64,000 nucleotides of DNA from Vibrio sp. ED004 (GCF_023206395.1 NZ_CP066149.1:682001-746000); one strand, 5' to 3'. Shown: positions 26,973-37,037, numbered from the stretch's first letter. Notes: generated by a model from the sequence alone, not told the origin. Program-made: numbers and translations.

Positions 26973-29900
26973 TTACAATAAAAGCTCCCAGAATGCCTTG
27001 TCTCTCATTGGAAGTATCTTCTTCGCTCCATCAATGTATAAGCTGTAGTGTTTCTCTAGCTTATTGATGGTTTCCATCAGCTTCTCTTGCTCAGCTTTTT
27101 CATTGACACCAAACATGGCTTTCAGCTCTTGTGGGCGAATCTTCGCGACGCGGTGAATAACCCAAGTAAGTACATAGCTTGAGTAGTCATTCTCACCAGT
27201 TTGGAAGTGAGTGATGTCTTGTGTAGAAAGAATCACACCTACCCCATATTCACGGCCTTCCTTCAAGATCTTACGTAAGCTTGGGAAGTTCTGAGACATG
27301 AAGTTGTCAGCTTCATCCACCAAAATCATCTTAGTGATTTGGCGGAAGTCGCCCTGCACTTCTGGCTTACCCTTCTTCTGCATCTGTGAGTAGAAAAGGT
27401 CTAACGTAAGTGCAACGACAAGGTTTTGGATCTCTGCTGGGTAACCCGCAAGTTCAACTACCGTGATGCCATCAACCAGGTCATAAAGGCTCATACACTT
27501 GGTGTTGTCGTCTTCAAAAATCTCTAGCTCATACAAGCTTTCAAGTGCCGCGTATAATGAATCTTCATCTGGATCTGTTTCAATGAACAAGTCCCACACC
27601 TGTGAGATTGTCGGCGCTGGTTTTGACCAAGTGCTTGGATCCGCTTTGCGGATACCAGCTAACTCATACGCTTCACCTACTAGCTTACGTAAACGCAGTT
27701 GCTGCTTTTGACCTAGGCCAAAGGCTTTACCCATGGTTTCCGAGAAGCCACGTGCGGTGTGTACAGGCAGCATCGGCGTATCACCAAATAAGCTCAATGG
27801 GTTGTATGGCAGTTTGTGAAGGTTAAACTTCTTACCCGCAGTCGCTTGTTGGAACTTATCGTCTACATAATCGGATTTGTAGTCGAAAATAAGCATACCA
27901 ATTGGCGCACCGTTTACGTTGTCAGCTTGGTTGCGGTAAAGCTGTGTGATCACCGATTTGGTAAACTGCGTTTTACCTGTACCCATGGTGCCAATAATAC
28001 CAGTATTGGTATTCATAAATTTGGCAGTATTGGTTGGCTCCCAGTTCAGTGGTGCTTGTGTTAAAGCATTGTGGCCAAATAGCACGTTTAGGTTGCTGTT
28101 AGACTCGACCTTCAGAGGCTCAACTGCTGGCGCGACTTGCTCTTCAGCAACCGGCTGCTCAGGCTGCACTAATTCTGTAGTTTCAACCTCATCAGACTCC
28201 ACAAGTACTGGCTGAGGTTCAACGTCAGCAAGTTTCTCTAATCGAGTTTCGCCATTCAGCACATACTCACTTGGCACGTGGCAAAGTTTCACTACATCTA
28301 ATTCGTTCAACACTTGTTGCAGCGGAGTTTCTACCAAGCCAGGAAGTAGGCCCATTGGTAGATCAACTTTTAACACCCCTTCCATCATTTGGTAGTCAGG
28401 TTGTAAACAGCCTGCCCCTTCAAGGTGGCTAACCACAAAGCCTTCTGGGTAATCTGCGATTTGGCCAAGTGAATAGTCACCTCTTAGCCACTCTTCTTTG
28501 TTTTCCAGCAAAGTGTCGAAGTAATCATCAGCAAACACCTTGTATAGGCGATACTTATCAACTTGCATCAATACTTGGCGCATAAATAGGCCACGGTAAA
28601 GCTTGCTAGCTAAGTCATCATTTCCTAGTAAGTCTTGGCTTAAGTAACGCAGTAGCTCTTTCGATTGTTTAACGGCTTTGTTGTAATTCGGCACCGAACC
28701 CGTTTTCACTTCGACAGGTAGCAGGTACATGTCTTGGTCTTTGAAACCAACCAGCAATACATCGTCAGAAATTTCGCCTTTCTTGTAACCTTGAACATTG
28801 CGGGAGAATTCGCTATCAGACATCTTCAGGCCAATATTACCCGACACACGAATCATCTCGGCAACAGACAGCGGCACCCATATAATGTCTGAATCATGCA
28901 CTAGGCTAGTAACGAACTTGTAGGCACCAATCACGCCTTTGCGCTCTTTATTGATGGTTGGCGCACAGGTCATCATTTTCAACAGCCAATCACCGTTGAA
29001 CGCGTTGAACTCATTGATTTGGCCACCATCACCTTGCTTGATGACTTTCTCAAACAAACCACGCTGCGCAGTAACAGTAATTGCATCGTAGCTAGAAGAG
29101 CTGGTGTACTGATCTGAATAGTGAATCAATACTACATCTTCATTGCTATGGAAGAAGTCCAACGTCACTTTAGGATCAATGATGGTCGTCCAGATAGAGC
29201 TATCGTATGAACGTTCAAGTAAGCCTTTAAAGTCCTCACTGACTGCTAAGGCAACTGCATTTGCACCATGATATTGAGTATTCGGTTTGAGTGCTGGCTT
29301 CAATAGAGCGCCAACATACTTCGCCATCATTAAGTGTGGGTGATCTTGATAGTCCGTACCTTTCAATCCAAAGCCCGTAAAGTACGAACCTGATTTACTT
29401 TCAGAAGCATCACCCGTTAATAGGCCATCACATGCAATGCCTGATGCCATGTCTTCTATCGCAATATCTGAACAATCAACCTTGTCATTATTACGGAAGA
29501 AAGAAAGGTGCGCGTATGACTGGCCATCTTTTTCAGCCTGCGCATTCGTGAACTTACTGTACGTTAGACGAGTACGAAGGATATCGATAATAGTATCGGC
29601 AACCTCACGCACTTTACCCTTGTTAAGCTCTAACCACTCTTTTAGTTCATCGTAATTGGCTGTTTCTGCGAATCGGTCAAACGCATTGAACGCCAGTTTA
29701 TCGTCATACAGGTTAATGTGAATCGATGCTGACTGCTCTTGATTGCTACGGATGTAATCCACCAGCCCCATAAACAGCTCTTCAGCACTGTCTTGGTTAA
29801 CCGCATTAACAATAATGCTCTTCTCAGAGCCAGTGAACAGTTGGCTGAATGCAGTTTGGAACTCATCGATTTTCTCTTTTACCAGCTTACGAACGAACGT

Positions 29901-32057
29901 AAGAGAGCTTTTCTCTTGAGGCACACTCTTGATCCAAAACGCGTTCTCTTTCACCTGCTGGTTGTAGGAAAACTCATGTTTAGGATGGTAAACATATGGC
30001 AGCAAACCTTTTGGCGACAGGCGTTCAAAGGTAACGTCAGGAAGCTGAGCAAAGCTCTTATCATCACGAATCGCATCTCTTAGGTTGAGGTAATAAGCTA
30101 AAATCAGTGGGTGGAACGGTGAGTAGTACTCTTCATCTTCAGATTGTACCAAGCCGATTTTCAACGCTGACTTTTGCTCTTTGGTCAGCATGCTACCTGT
30201 TGGAATTGCTTCAAAATATTCTAGGCAAGCATCAACTGCATTTTGGACAAGTGTTGTAAACTCATCGCCCCAAGACGCCAATGATGGCGTACTACGGCGT
30301 TGTTCTAGGTAATCAAAAAGCTCAACGTAAGAACCATGAATAGCATCATCAATAGCTTGCAGGTCATCAAGCTTAATTGCCCCTGAATCCGTAATAGACA
30401 CTACTTTGTTGTTGATGAACTCTTCTTCCCAACGCAGCAGTTTTAAACGAACACCTGGAACAACAAACTCACTGTTATCAATGCCGACTTTGCCTTTTTG
30501 AGAATAAAACTCACCGTTATATTCATCTTTGAAAAGCTTGTGATAACGACCTCTATTAAGCAGCAAAGGTAAACTCAATGAATCAGTCGCTACTGCACCT
30601 TCAACATTAAATTTGAGCTGGTTATCACCTGATTTAACGGCAAAATCTATTTCGTCAGCTTCATTGGCGAGAGCTTCAAAATCCACGAAGGCGTAATCTG
30701 CTGCATCAACAACCTGCTTGGCATCAAGCAGTGAACATGCACTGCCTTCGTTGGCTCTGACTTGCAGTTTGTTCTCTTCCATGTTCAAGGTTAAACGCTG
30801 CTTCGCTGGTGCAGGCTCTACCAAGAAGATGTTTTTGAATGGCTCAATATAGAACTCGCCTTTCCGGACCACTAAACAACGGAAATTATAAACTTCAGAT
30901 TTGTTCTCGCGCTTTAGGGCCAAGTTAAAGAACAGCGGTTCATGCTTATAAGTACCTTTCAAGCTAGCTCGTGTCGTTTTCAGACCATTCAGTGTGGTAA
31001 TCACTTCTTCATTATTAAGCGCTTTTGCTGGCTGAATTTTGAATTGGCTTTTATCGAGATTACTCGCACCTTGGAAGATCAACTTCAGTTCAAACTCATT
31101 TACACCTTCATCTAACTCGATGATTAAGTGGCGATCACGCATGCCTGCTTTGGTCTCAGCACGGTTACGGGCTGTGATGGTCATACCGTCGCTAGCCTGC
31201 TCCTCTTCAAGAACTAACTGCTGCTGAGCATTGCGCTTTTTCTCTTGTAGGAATGCTTCGAACTCAACGTCTTTCCATGTATCCGTTTCTGAGAAGTTCT
31301 CTTTAATAAATTTCTCGCCGAATGATTTCAAGCGGTCTTGAAGCTGACCACCAAAGTGTTCAACTTCAAAAGAAAGCTCTTCGTAAAGTGCACGGTTATC
31401 TTCTAGGCGTTTTTTGATTTGCTTAGGATTGCCGCTCATTTCAGCTACGAGCGGATCTTCAAACATGCCCAACTCATTGAAGCGCAAGTCACCGTCTTCA
31501 ACGGCTTTGTATAGAGACTCGAAACCAAACATGGTTGCGCCATCTTCTAAAATGGCATCGAATTGATCATCAAGTAGACAGTTCGACACATCGCGCCCTT
31601 TGTCTTGCTGATCGATTAACCCTTTCATTGCCGCTTTGATCTTTGATGCGCTCCAAACTTGTCCCACTTGAGCCAAGTCTTCTGCAGAATTTATCAAGGT
31701 ATCAAGCAAGCTGTTGTGGATCACAACTAGCGCGCAACCTTTTAAGTAGCCAGATTGGCTCGCCACTTCGTCACGTAGATGAGAGATGTAGTTTTCAGTG
31801 AAGCCTTCGAACTCTGCTGGATTTTCGCTATGAATCACAGGTACGATTTTGCAGCCTGACAGTTCAATGAATGGCAACTTGATATCGTTAGTCGCATCAA
31901 TGCTGTTTTCAGAATGAGCCGTCATCGCCTGATACAAACGCATGCTATTTTCATTATCTGGCGACTTAAACTGATAACGGAAACCTGCCTTGATGTGTGT
32001 TTCAGCATCCGCTAAAAACTGCTCTACTAGAAAGGTCTCAAATTGTTTTACGGACAT
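26973..32057 (-). CDS. dptH: DNA phosphorothioation-dependent restriction protein DptH
   Basis: About 1694 residues, the normal giant size of DptH (DndH). The C-terminal ~350 residues are a HerA/FtsK-like ATPase: Walker A IIGTMGTGKTQFTK (~340 residues from the end) and Walker B MILVDEADNFM, then STQD. A Glu/Pro/Val-rich linker precedes it. With DptF and DptG it restricts DNA lacking phosphorothioate. The open frame reaches 32078, but GTGGAG lies 9 bases ahead of the ATG at 32057 (MSVKQFETFLVEQFL), which is preferred. The gene overlaps dptG by 20 bp. Confidence 0.93.
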   Translation of the reverse strand: MSVKQFETFLVEQFLADAETHIKAGFRYQFKSPDNENSMRLYQAMTAHSENSIDATNDIKLPFIELSGCKIVPVIHSENPAEFEGFTENYISHLRDEVASQSGYLKGCALVVIHNSLLDTLINSAEDLAQVGQVWSASKIKAAMKGLIDQQDKGRDVSNCLLDDQFDAILEDGATMFGFESLYKAVEDGDLRFNELGMFEDPLVAEMSGNPKQIKKRLEDNRALYEELSFEVEHFGGQLQDRLKSFGEKFIKENFSETDTWKDVEFEAFLQEKKRNAQQQLVLEEEQASDGMTITARNRAETKAGMRDRHLIIELDEGVNEFELKLIFQGASNLDKSQFKIQPAKALNNEEVITTLNGLKTTRASLKGTYKHEPLFFNLALKRENKSEVYNFRCLVVRKGEFYIEPFKNIFLVEPAPAKQRLTLNMEENKLQVRANEGSACSLLDAKQVVDAADYAFVDFEALANEADEIDFAVKSGDNQLKFNVEGAVATDSLSLPLLLNRGRYHKLFKDEYNGEFYSQKGKVGIDNSEFVVPGVRLKLLRWEEEFINNKVVSITDSGAIKLDDLQAIDDAIHGSYVELFDYLEQRRSTPSLASWGDEFTTLVQNAVDACLEYFEAIPTGSMLTKEQKSALKIGLVQSEDEEYYSPFHPLILAYYLNLRDAIRDDKSFAQLPDVTFERLSPKGLLPYVYHPKHEFSYNQQVKENAFWIKSVPQEKSSLTFVRKLVKEKIDEFQTAFSQLFTGSEKSIIVNAVNQDSAEELFMGLVDYIRSNQEQSASIHINLYDDKLAFNAFDRFAETANYDELKEWLELNKGKVREVADTIIDILRTRLTYSKFTNAQAEKDGQSYAHLSFFRNNDKVDCSDIAIEDMASGIACDGLLTGDASESKSGSYFTGFGLKGTDYQDHPHLMMAKYVGALLKPALKPNTQYHGANAVALAVSEDFKGLLERSYDSSIWTTIIDPKVTLDFFHSNEDVVLIHYSDQYTSSSSYDAITVTAQRGLFEKVIKQGDGGQINEFNAFNGDWLLKMMTCAPTINKERKGVIGAYKFVTSLVHDSDIIWVPLSVAEMIRVSGNIGLKMSDSEFSRNVQGYKKGEISDDVLLVGFKDQDMYLLPVEVKTGSVPNYNKAVKQSKELLRYLSQDLLGNDDLASKLYRGLFMRQVLMQVDKYRLYKVFADDYFDTLLENKEEWLRGDYSLGQIADYPEGFVVSHLEGAGCLQPDYQMMEGVLKVDLPMGLLPGLVETPLQQVLNELDVVKLCHVPSEYVLNGETRLEKLADVEPQPVLVESDEVETTELVQPEQPVAEEQVAPAVEPLKVESNSNLNVLFGHNALTQAPLNWEPTNTAKFMNTNTGIIGTMGTGKTQFTKSVITQLYRNQADNVNGAPIGMLIFDYKSDYVDDKFQQATAGKKFNLHKLPYNPLSLFGDTPMLPVHTARGFSETMGKAFGLGQKQQLRLRKLVGEAYELAGIRKADPSTWSKPAPTISQVWDLFIETDPDEDSLYAALESLYELEIFEDDNTKCMSLYDLVDGITVVELAGYPAEIQNLVVALTLDLFYSQMQKKGKPEVQGDFRQITKMILVDEADNFMSQNFPSLRKILKEGREYGVGVILSTQDITHFQTGENDYSSYVLTWVIHRVAKIRPQELKAMFGVNEKAEQEKLMETINKLEKHYSLYIDGAKKILPMRDKAFWELLL

Positions 32058-33378
32058 AAACTGCGTCTCCACTATCACTCATGCGCTCTACGTTACCAAT
32101 ACGCTCATAGAATTTAATTAGTTCTTGTTCTGTTTGTTTATCAACGAAAATGCCACGTTGCTCAAAGGCTGTGATTAGTTCGTGGAAACGGAGTTTGTCC
32201 TTTTCTCCAACAACAAGGTTGGTCAATAAGATGATGTAGTCTTGGTTGAGCACTAATACTCGACCGCTGCGGCCTCGACTTTGAATGAAGTGAGACGCTA
32301 AGTACTTCTCTACTTCTGACACATACTTCTTGTTGATATTGAAACGTTCTCCGACACTAAACTGTGCGGATGCGAGCTTCATTATGTTACCGAGCCAGTC
32401 GAGCGCCAGTTCTGATTCATCTAGAGTCGTGTCTAGATTACGCTGCGACTTAAACGCTCTGGCAAAGTTTTCTAGTTGTTCTTTTAGATGCGTCGATTTC
32501 GACTCTTGAATGCCCTTAGATATCTCCCACAGGGGTACTTTTATCGCGTTTTTATCGCCAACACCTGGCTGGAGTAGCTCAAGCATCGTCAGCATAGGGA
32601 AGAGTCGAGTAGCTGACTCATTAAACAGCTTATAGCCATGATTCTTAATATGAGTACGCTCATTACTGGCACGCTCATGATCCATAATGAAATAGAGAGG
32701 CTTAGCCACTGGTTCTTGACCACTACGCCAATCTGTTAGCGCTAGACTCAACTGTGCAGTGTATGCGAAACCATAAAAAGACAGGAACGACTCTATTTCA
32801 CTAAGCAGATACTTAGGACGACTTGACAAGAATTTCAGGTCGTCACGGAATGCTTTCGAAAGATAAGGTAGATACGGTTTCTCACTCGCTTGCAATGACG
32901 AGTCAGACTTCATTTTTCCACGAAGAGTAGAAAGCATTTCACGTTCAATAAAGTTTAATTTGGCATCAAACTCTTCTACACGCATGTTCTGAAGTAAATT
33001 GGTGTACATTGAAGCAACACGTGAATCGCCCGCTGCAAATTCACCTTTTTGTGCACGGAACAGAAGGAGTTCAGGGCTCACAGTAAAGATGTCTTTGTTT
33101 TCAAAATACATCTCTTTTAGTACCTGCCAAAACTCTTCTTCACCAAGCTTTTCTTCAAACGCACTTTGGCAATCGGCTACAAACTCGTCGTAGCTATAGC
33201 CTTCTACCTTTTTACGCAGAAGCCCACGCAAAACCAAGCCGATGACAGCATCAAAATCAAAGTCATTGCCCTTGGTTCGAATAGGTAAGTAGCTGCTTAG
33301 GCTGTTTTTATTCGGCACGCCTTCCGCAGTTTGTGGCAACGATTGATTAAATGGTTGGGTGTAATTATCCATTGTCAT
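32038..33378 (-). CDS. dptG: DNA phosphorothioation-dependent restriction protein DptG
   Basis: About 446 residues, assigned to DptG from length, position between dptF and dptH, and sequence features such as SYLPIRTKGNDFDFDAVIGLVLRG near the N-terminus and FIQSRGRSGRVLVLNQDYI near the C-terminus. No enzymatic motif is visible. It acts with DptF and DptH as the restriction complex. The possible GTG start at 33390 would overlap dptF by 11 bp; the ATG at 33378, behind GAGTGG, is preferred, and the ATG at 33372 cannot be excluded. Confidence 0.88.
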   Translation of the reverse strand: MTMDNYTQPFNQSLPQTAEGVPNKNSLSSYLPIRTKGNDFDFDAVIGLVLRGLLRKKVEGYSYDEFVADCQSAFEEKLGEEEFWQVLKEMYFENKDIFTVSPELLLFRAQKGEFAAGDSRVASMYTNLLQNMRVEEFDAKLNFIEREMLSTLRGKMKSDSSLQASEKPYLPYLSKAFRDDLKFLSSRPKYLLSEIESFLSFYGFAYTAQLSLALTDWRSGQEPVAKPLYFIMDHERASNERTHIKNHGYKLFNESATRLFPMLTMLELLQPGVGDKNAIKVPLWEISKGIQESKSTHLKEQLENFARAFKSQRNLDTTLDESELALDWLGNIMKLASAQFSVGERFNINKKYVSEVEKYLASHFIQSRGRSGRVLVLNQDYIILLTNLVVGEKDKLRFHELITAFEQRGIFVDKQTEQELIKFYERIGNVERMSDSGDAVYVRKTI

Positions 33379-33379
33379 T

Positions 33380-34975
33380 TTATAAACCACTCACTTCGAA
33401 ATATTCATCATCTTCATTCACGATCTTGTAGCGCTTATCGTTTTTCAGAATAAACAGAGTATTCTTTTCGTTCGCTACCGTGATGATCTGCTCTATTACT
33501 TCATCCAAGAGAAGTACGGCATTTTTGTCATGCTTATTCGGACGGTACCCTTGGTTGATTTTTTCCAATAGCTCCAACAAGTTAATACTTATCGGCATTG
33601 GCAGAAGTGAATGTTCGTCGACTCGAATATGAGCGTTAAATGAACCTATCTTGCTCACTGCTTGCGTTTTAATCGATGAAAAGTCAGGTTTCACTTCAAG
33701 TTCAGCCGCTGTTTTAAAGCCGTTGTATTCAGAGACAAAGAACTGGTCTTTATCAAGTGCTGGCGAATTGCGGTTACAGTAGCGATGCACAGCTGAAATG
33801 AGAGTGTCTTTATAGAACTTATTCAGCTCTTTCTTCTGCTTTCCTGAACCATCAAACTCACGGTGAAGCAGCCAGATGTTTGCGTATTGATCGACCAAAG
33901 AATTATCAAAGTCTGCTTTCAGCTCATTGATGTAATCATTCGCAAATTGCTCTTCGTCCTTCAACAGATAAACCATACGCAAGTATGAAGCAGCAGTGAG
34001 CACATCAAATACACCTTGTGCTTTCACCTGATCTTTAAGTTGTGTAAAGCCTCCATCTTCAATTCCCAAACCAAACTGAAGAACGAACTCGTCAATTTTA
34101 CGAGTGTGGATATTACTTGGGTCAAAGCTTTGGATATGCTCTAACAGCTCGTTATCTGAGCCAGAGAATAGGTTGTCGAACAGGTAGTCATCGCCCGCTA
34201 AGATCTGGTACACAAAGTCCAATAGCGCTCGCGCCGTTAGGAACTGATCTTTGATTAAGCGAGCTTTCAGTAGCAAAGAAATAATATTCTTCTGCACAGA
34301 TTCCAGCCCCAGCAACGCATAGTTTGCTGTGAGCTTGCTGTGACCTAGCTTTTGAACTTCACTGTCATAAAGTGCGTAAAACGGGTTATCTAGCGTTGGC
34401 TCAGTTAAACGAGCTAGAAACTTGGCTGCAAAGTCAGAAGTGCTAACTTCATGGCCCAGCGTAAATTTCGGGTATTGCTCGAAATCTAAGAAAATGTGGT
34501 TCGTTGGAATATCGTCCGTTTTGTTTTCCAAGAACGCTTTTATAGAAGCTTTAATATCGTCATGTTGCTTAGCACCTTCCTCAGCATAGTTGCCTAACAT
34601 TCCGATATTAATGCCAACAACAAGTGGCTTTTCATTTCCTTTGAACTGTGAGAATCGCTCATCTAACGCATTAATTGCGGTTTGATTTGGATTAAAGCTG
34701 TGTGTCGCATCAAGGTGAAACTCATGTGTCGCTTTGTGCTTCTGGCTGTATTGAGTCAGGATCTCAGACTTACCGTCACCACTACTACCACACAAGAAGA
34801 TGATGTCATTTTTCTTTGAGGACAATAGCGACTTTTTAAAGTCGACTTCGATGTCGGTAGTGATGTACACATGGCTCTTATAGTCAGCCAGAAGATCTTG
34901 ATTCTGCTCTCTTTCTGTACTTACCGCGTAGGGCGATGATTTAGAAAGTATGCTGAGGGCTTTTTCTAAGTTCAA
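33380..34975 (-). CDS. dptF: DNA phosphorothioation-dependent restriction protein DptF
   Basis: 531 residues with a P-loop at 63-70 (FLCGSSGDGKSEIL), consistent with DptF as an ATPase subunit of the restriction complex. It begins with a TTG codon at 34975 (MNLEKALSILSKSSPYAVST); no better-placed ATG exists upstream. First gene of dptFGH, with overlaps to dptG and on to dptH, so translation is coupled. It diverges from the broken WYL regulator across 318 bp. Confidence 0.9.
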   Translation of the reverse strand: MNLEKALSILSKSSPYAVSTEREQNQDLLADYKSHVYITTDIEVDFKKSLLSSKKNDIIFLCGSSGDGKSEILTQYSQKHKATHEFHLDATHSFNPNQTAINALDERFSQFKGNEKPLVVGINIGMLGNYAEEGAKQHDDIKASIKAFLENKTDDIPTNHIFLDFEQYPKFTLGHEVSTSDFAAKFLARLTEPTLDNPFYALYDSEVQKLGHSKLTANYALLGLESVQKNIISLLLKARLIKDQFLTARALLDFVYQILAGDDYLFDNLFSGSDNELLEHIQSFDPSNIHTRKIDEFVLQFGLGIEDGGFTQLKDQVKAQGVFDVLTAASYLRMVYLLKDEEQFANDYINELKADFDNSLVDQYANIWLLHREFDGSGKQKKELNKFYKDTLISAVHRYCNRNSPALDKDQFFVSEYNGFKTAAELEVKPDFSSIKTQAVSKIGSFNAHIRVDEHSLLPMPISINLLELLEKINQGYRPNKHDKNAVLLLDEVIEQIITVANEKNTLFILKNDKRYKIVNEDDEYFEVSGL

Positions 34976-35293
34976 AGGAATCTCTTCAAAATTTAATTAA
35001 ACGGACTTTTTTTGTGGAGATAAATAGTATCAAACACGGAAAAGTAACGGTACTTACAACCATAAAAAAATGGAATGACTGGATGAATCAGCACCACCAT
35101 ATGCAAATTGTTTATCTTACTCGCTTTACAAACAAATATTGTGTTTAGTATTAGAAAAGTATGATTTGGCTTACATTGCTTTACGTAACACTCCGCAATT
35201 TTAACTGGTGAGTGTGTACTATACCCATGTTAAAAATGTACGTATATTCTGTACACATCAACATGTATCATTTTCAGGCATTAGATAATTGTT
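34976..35293. promoter_or_regulatory. Divergent control region between dptF and the WYL regulator
   Basis: 318 bp, AT-rich, no gene. TGTAC (35237-35241) and GTACA (35251-35255) form a small inverted repeat around TATATT (35243-35248), followed by another half-site-like ACATGTATCA. BrxR/CapW-type WYL repressors bind inverted repeats overlapping their promoters, so this is a likely operator. Exact -35/-10 pairs for dptF were not convincingly identified. Confidence 0.4.
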
Positions 35294-36151
35294 ATGACAA
35301 TAAAGTGGGATCAGTTACTACGCTTCAAATTAATCGAGGTTGTCGCATTATGGGAGGGTCGCGTTACGACTAATCACCTATGTAACTCTTTCAACATTAA
35401 GCGACAGCAAGCCTCTAGAGACATCAAAGCTTATCAGGAGCACTTCTCTTCTCCACCACTTGTTCATGATCGTAGTATTAAAGGCTACCGTCTTACTGAT
35501 CATTTTGCGCCAAAGTTTACAAAAGGCACTCCTAACGAGTATTTGTCGCTACTGCACAAATACAACAGTGACCATGTAGACGGCTTTGATTTAAAAGGTC
35601 TTGGCTTTGCTGACTCTATTGTCCTTTAAGTCCCAGATAGGCAGATAGCCCCAATAATCGTTCGTAGACTTCTACAAGCAGCACGAGAAAGGCGGAGAGT
35701 TGATATTGAGTATGTTTCAATGGATAACCCTGAGGGGCGAGGTCGAAATATCGTTCCACACACCATCGTATTTGATGGGTTCCGTTGGCATGTAAGAGCA
35801 TATTGTGAAGAAAGAGCAATGTTCTTAGATTTCGTGTTAAGCCGATTTAGAGGGGAGCCTGAACTGCTCAATGAATCAGATATTAACATCGAAGACGATG
35901 AAGATTGGACAACAGAAGAAGCAATTGAAATCATTCCAAATCCACATTTGTCACCTGCACAACAACACATTGTGAAAGTCGACTATGGAATGCATGATTC
36001 TCCACTCACAATTAGTTGCCGACGAGCACTGATTAAGTATTTGCTCAAACGCTTAGATGTTTGCGTGGATAATAAGAAACTATCTTCGACTCCTAAGAAA
36101 TACCACCTAGCACTAGCGAACTCAGCAAACATCAAGCGCTGGCTTCTGTAA
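35294..36151 (+). pseudogene. BrxR/CapW-like WYL-domain regulator with an in-frame stop
   Basis: The frame encodes an N-terminal winged HTH (WEGRVTTNHLCNSFNIKRQQASRDI), is interrupted by TAA at 35627-35629 after SIVL, and continues in the same frame (VPDRQIAPIIVRRLLQAARERRRVDIEYVS). It goes on through a WYL core (FDGFRWHVRAYCEERAMFLDF) to a C-terminal domain ending at 36151, about 285 codons in all. Such proteins repress BREX, CBASS and related defence loci. One nonsense change separates the DNA-binding part from the WYL part. An ATG at 35720 could restart the latter. Divergence from dptF suggests it once controlled restriction. Confidence 0.85.
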
Positions 36152-36328
36152 TAACAGACTAGGGGCACAAAAATAGAGAGCTAACGCTTTATAATATATA
36201 GGTATGCGATTGGAGTGAGCTCGCTAGTAGAGAAGTAAATATCTGAGACTTGCCCCTATACTCTGAATACCGATTACAAGCTAGCGTCCTTGCTATCCAC
36301 AAAAGCAACGCAAAGTATCCTTTATCAT

Positions 36329-36499
36329 TTACCTACTGACGTAATACCACTTATGGATCTCTTGCTCACTCCAACGAGGAGAGCGTTTTGAAACCATGAT
36401 CGGTTTTGGGAACGTGTCATCCTGCCTCATTCTCCAAAAGGTAGTTCGACTAATATCAAAGGTGCAAATAATATCTTCAATCGTGAGTAGTTTGCTCAT
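36329..36499 (-). CDS. AlpA-family regulator/excisionase-like protein
   Basis: 56 residues: MSKLLTIEDIICTFDISRTT, then FWRMRQDDTFPKP and RWSEQEIHKWY. This is the MerR-like winged helix of the AlpA family, whose members control integrase or act as recombination directionality factors in P4-like elements. It lies ~450 bp from attR, at the opposite end from the integrase. The flanking DNA (36152-36328 and 36500-36862) shows no other credible gene; the 83-codon frame at 36640-36891 overlaps the 27-bp repeat and looks spurious. Confidence 0.8.
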   Translation of the reverse strand: MSKLLTIEDIICTFDISRTTFWRMRQDDTFPKPIMVSKRSPRWSEQEIHKWYYVSR

Positions 36500-36862
36500 T
36501 CATATTTTACCTCTCATAACCTACTGATACCGACTCCAGGATGGATCTGTATCAAATACTGGCTATGTTTCGCTATTTGAAATAAACATACAGTACAAAA
36601 AACAAACAGTCAACATAAAATCTTTTAATAAACATGTAGTTATCTATAATAAATATATACACCATGCATGTGTAATGATCGATAACTTGAGTCGGATTGA
36701 CTTAAATGATTGCGAATGCGGGGTACATTAGTAGAACTTAAAAAATATATCGAGGCAAAGGGAGAAGATAGGAAAGCCTTGAGACGGTATTTGATATAGA
36801 GTAGGTGACACTCTAACTTTGGGTGTGTTTCATGCCGTATCAGGTCGTAGCCTGCAGGTTCA

Positions 36863-36889
36863 TCGTTACTTGACCATATACTTGACCAC
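36863..36889 (+). repeat. 27-bp island-end repeat, right copy
   Basis: Identical to 10392-10418 and in the same orientation, 51 bp inside attR. It contains two ACTTGACCA units. It is probably a binding site for integrase or its directionality factor, by position. Confidence 0.7.
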
Positions 36890-36903
36890 AAATGACAAAA
36901 ACG

Positions 36904-36938
36904 AAAAAGGGCGTAGCAAGTACTAACCTGCTACGCCC
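36904..36938 (-). terminator. Island-supplied terminator for tRNA-Arg
   Basis: The arms GGGCGTAGCA (36909-36918) and TGCTACGCCC (36929-36938) are followed on the minus strand by TTTTTCG. It lies 10 bases beyond the tRNA 3' end but inside the island, replacing the native hairpin now at 10169-10205. Confidence 0.8.
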
Positions 36939-36940
36939 CG

Positions 36941-36992
36941 TAAATAATGGCACGCCCTGAAGGATTCGAACCTTCGACCACATCCTTAGAAG
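36941..36992. repeat. Right attachment site (attR), 52-bp repeat within tRNA-Arg
   Basis: Identical to 10206-10257. Forty-five of the bases are the 3' part of the intact tRNA-Arg gene, so integration left a functional tRNA at this end. Confidence 0.95.
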
Positions 36993-37024
36993 GGACGTGC
37001 TCTATCCAGCTGAGCTAAGGGCGC
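36948..37024 (-). tRNA. tRNA-Arg, anticodon UCU
   Basis: 77 nt with encoded CCA. Acceptor GCGCCCT pairs with AGGGCGT (G1-U72 wobble), the D-arm is TAGCTCAGCTGGATAGAGCA, the anticodon stem is CGTCC/GGATG with loop CTTCTAA (anticodon TCT), and the T-loop is GGTTCGAATCC. It decodes AGA/AGG. The island is inserted at its 3' end. It diverges from folD, the same neighbour as argU near folD in enterobacteria. Confidence 0.95.
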
Positions 37025-37037
37025 GCTACAGGAACGA

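Larger units (their letters stand above)
10206..36992. mobile_element. Integrative genomic island in tRNA-Arg(UCU) carrying a Dnd-Dpt phosphorothioation system
   Basis: 52-bp perfect direct repeats (10206-10257 and 36941-36992) include the 3' part of tRNA-Arg. A complete tRNA remains at the right end. Between them are a tyrosine integrase gene (10468-11760), an HTH regulator, a MobV-like relaxase gene, IS5 debris, a 21-bp repeat array, an orphan AbiEi gene, a YeeE transporter, the dnd and dpt genes, a GIY-YIG/DGQHR pair, a broken WYL regulator and an AlpA-like gene. The relaxase suggests mobilisation. No conjugation (T4SS) genes are present, so it is at most mobilisable. Confidence 0.93.

Noticed and set aside
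35620..35635. CTT TAA as an RF2-like programmed frameshift site
   Set aside because: The downstream WYL part continues in the same frame, so no frameshift is needed; a nonsense change is simpler.
36640..36891. 83-codon minus-strand open frame near attR
   Set aside because: It overlaps the 27-bp repeat and has low-complexity, non-protein-like composition.
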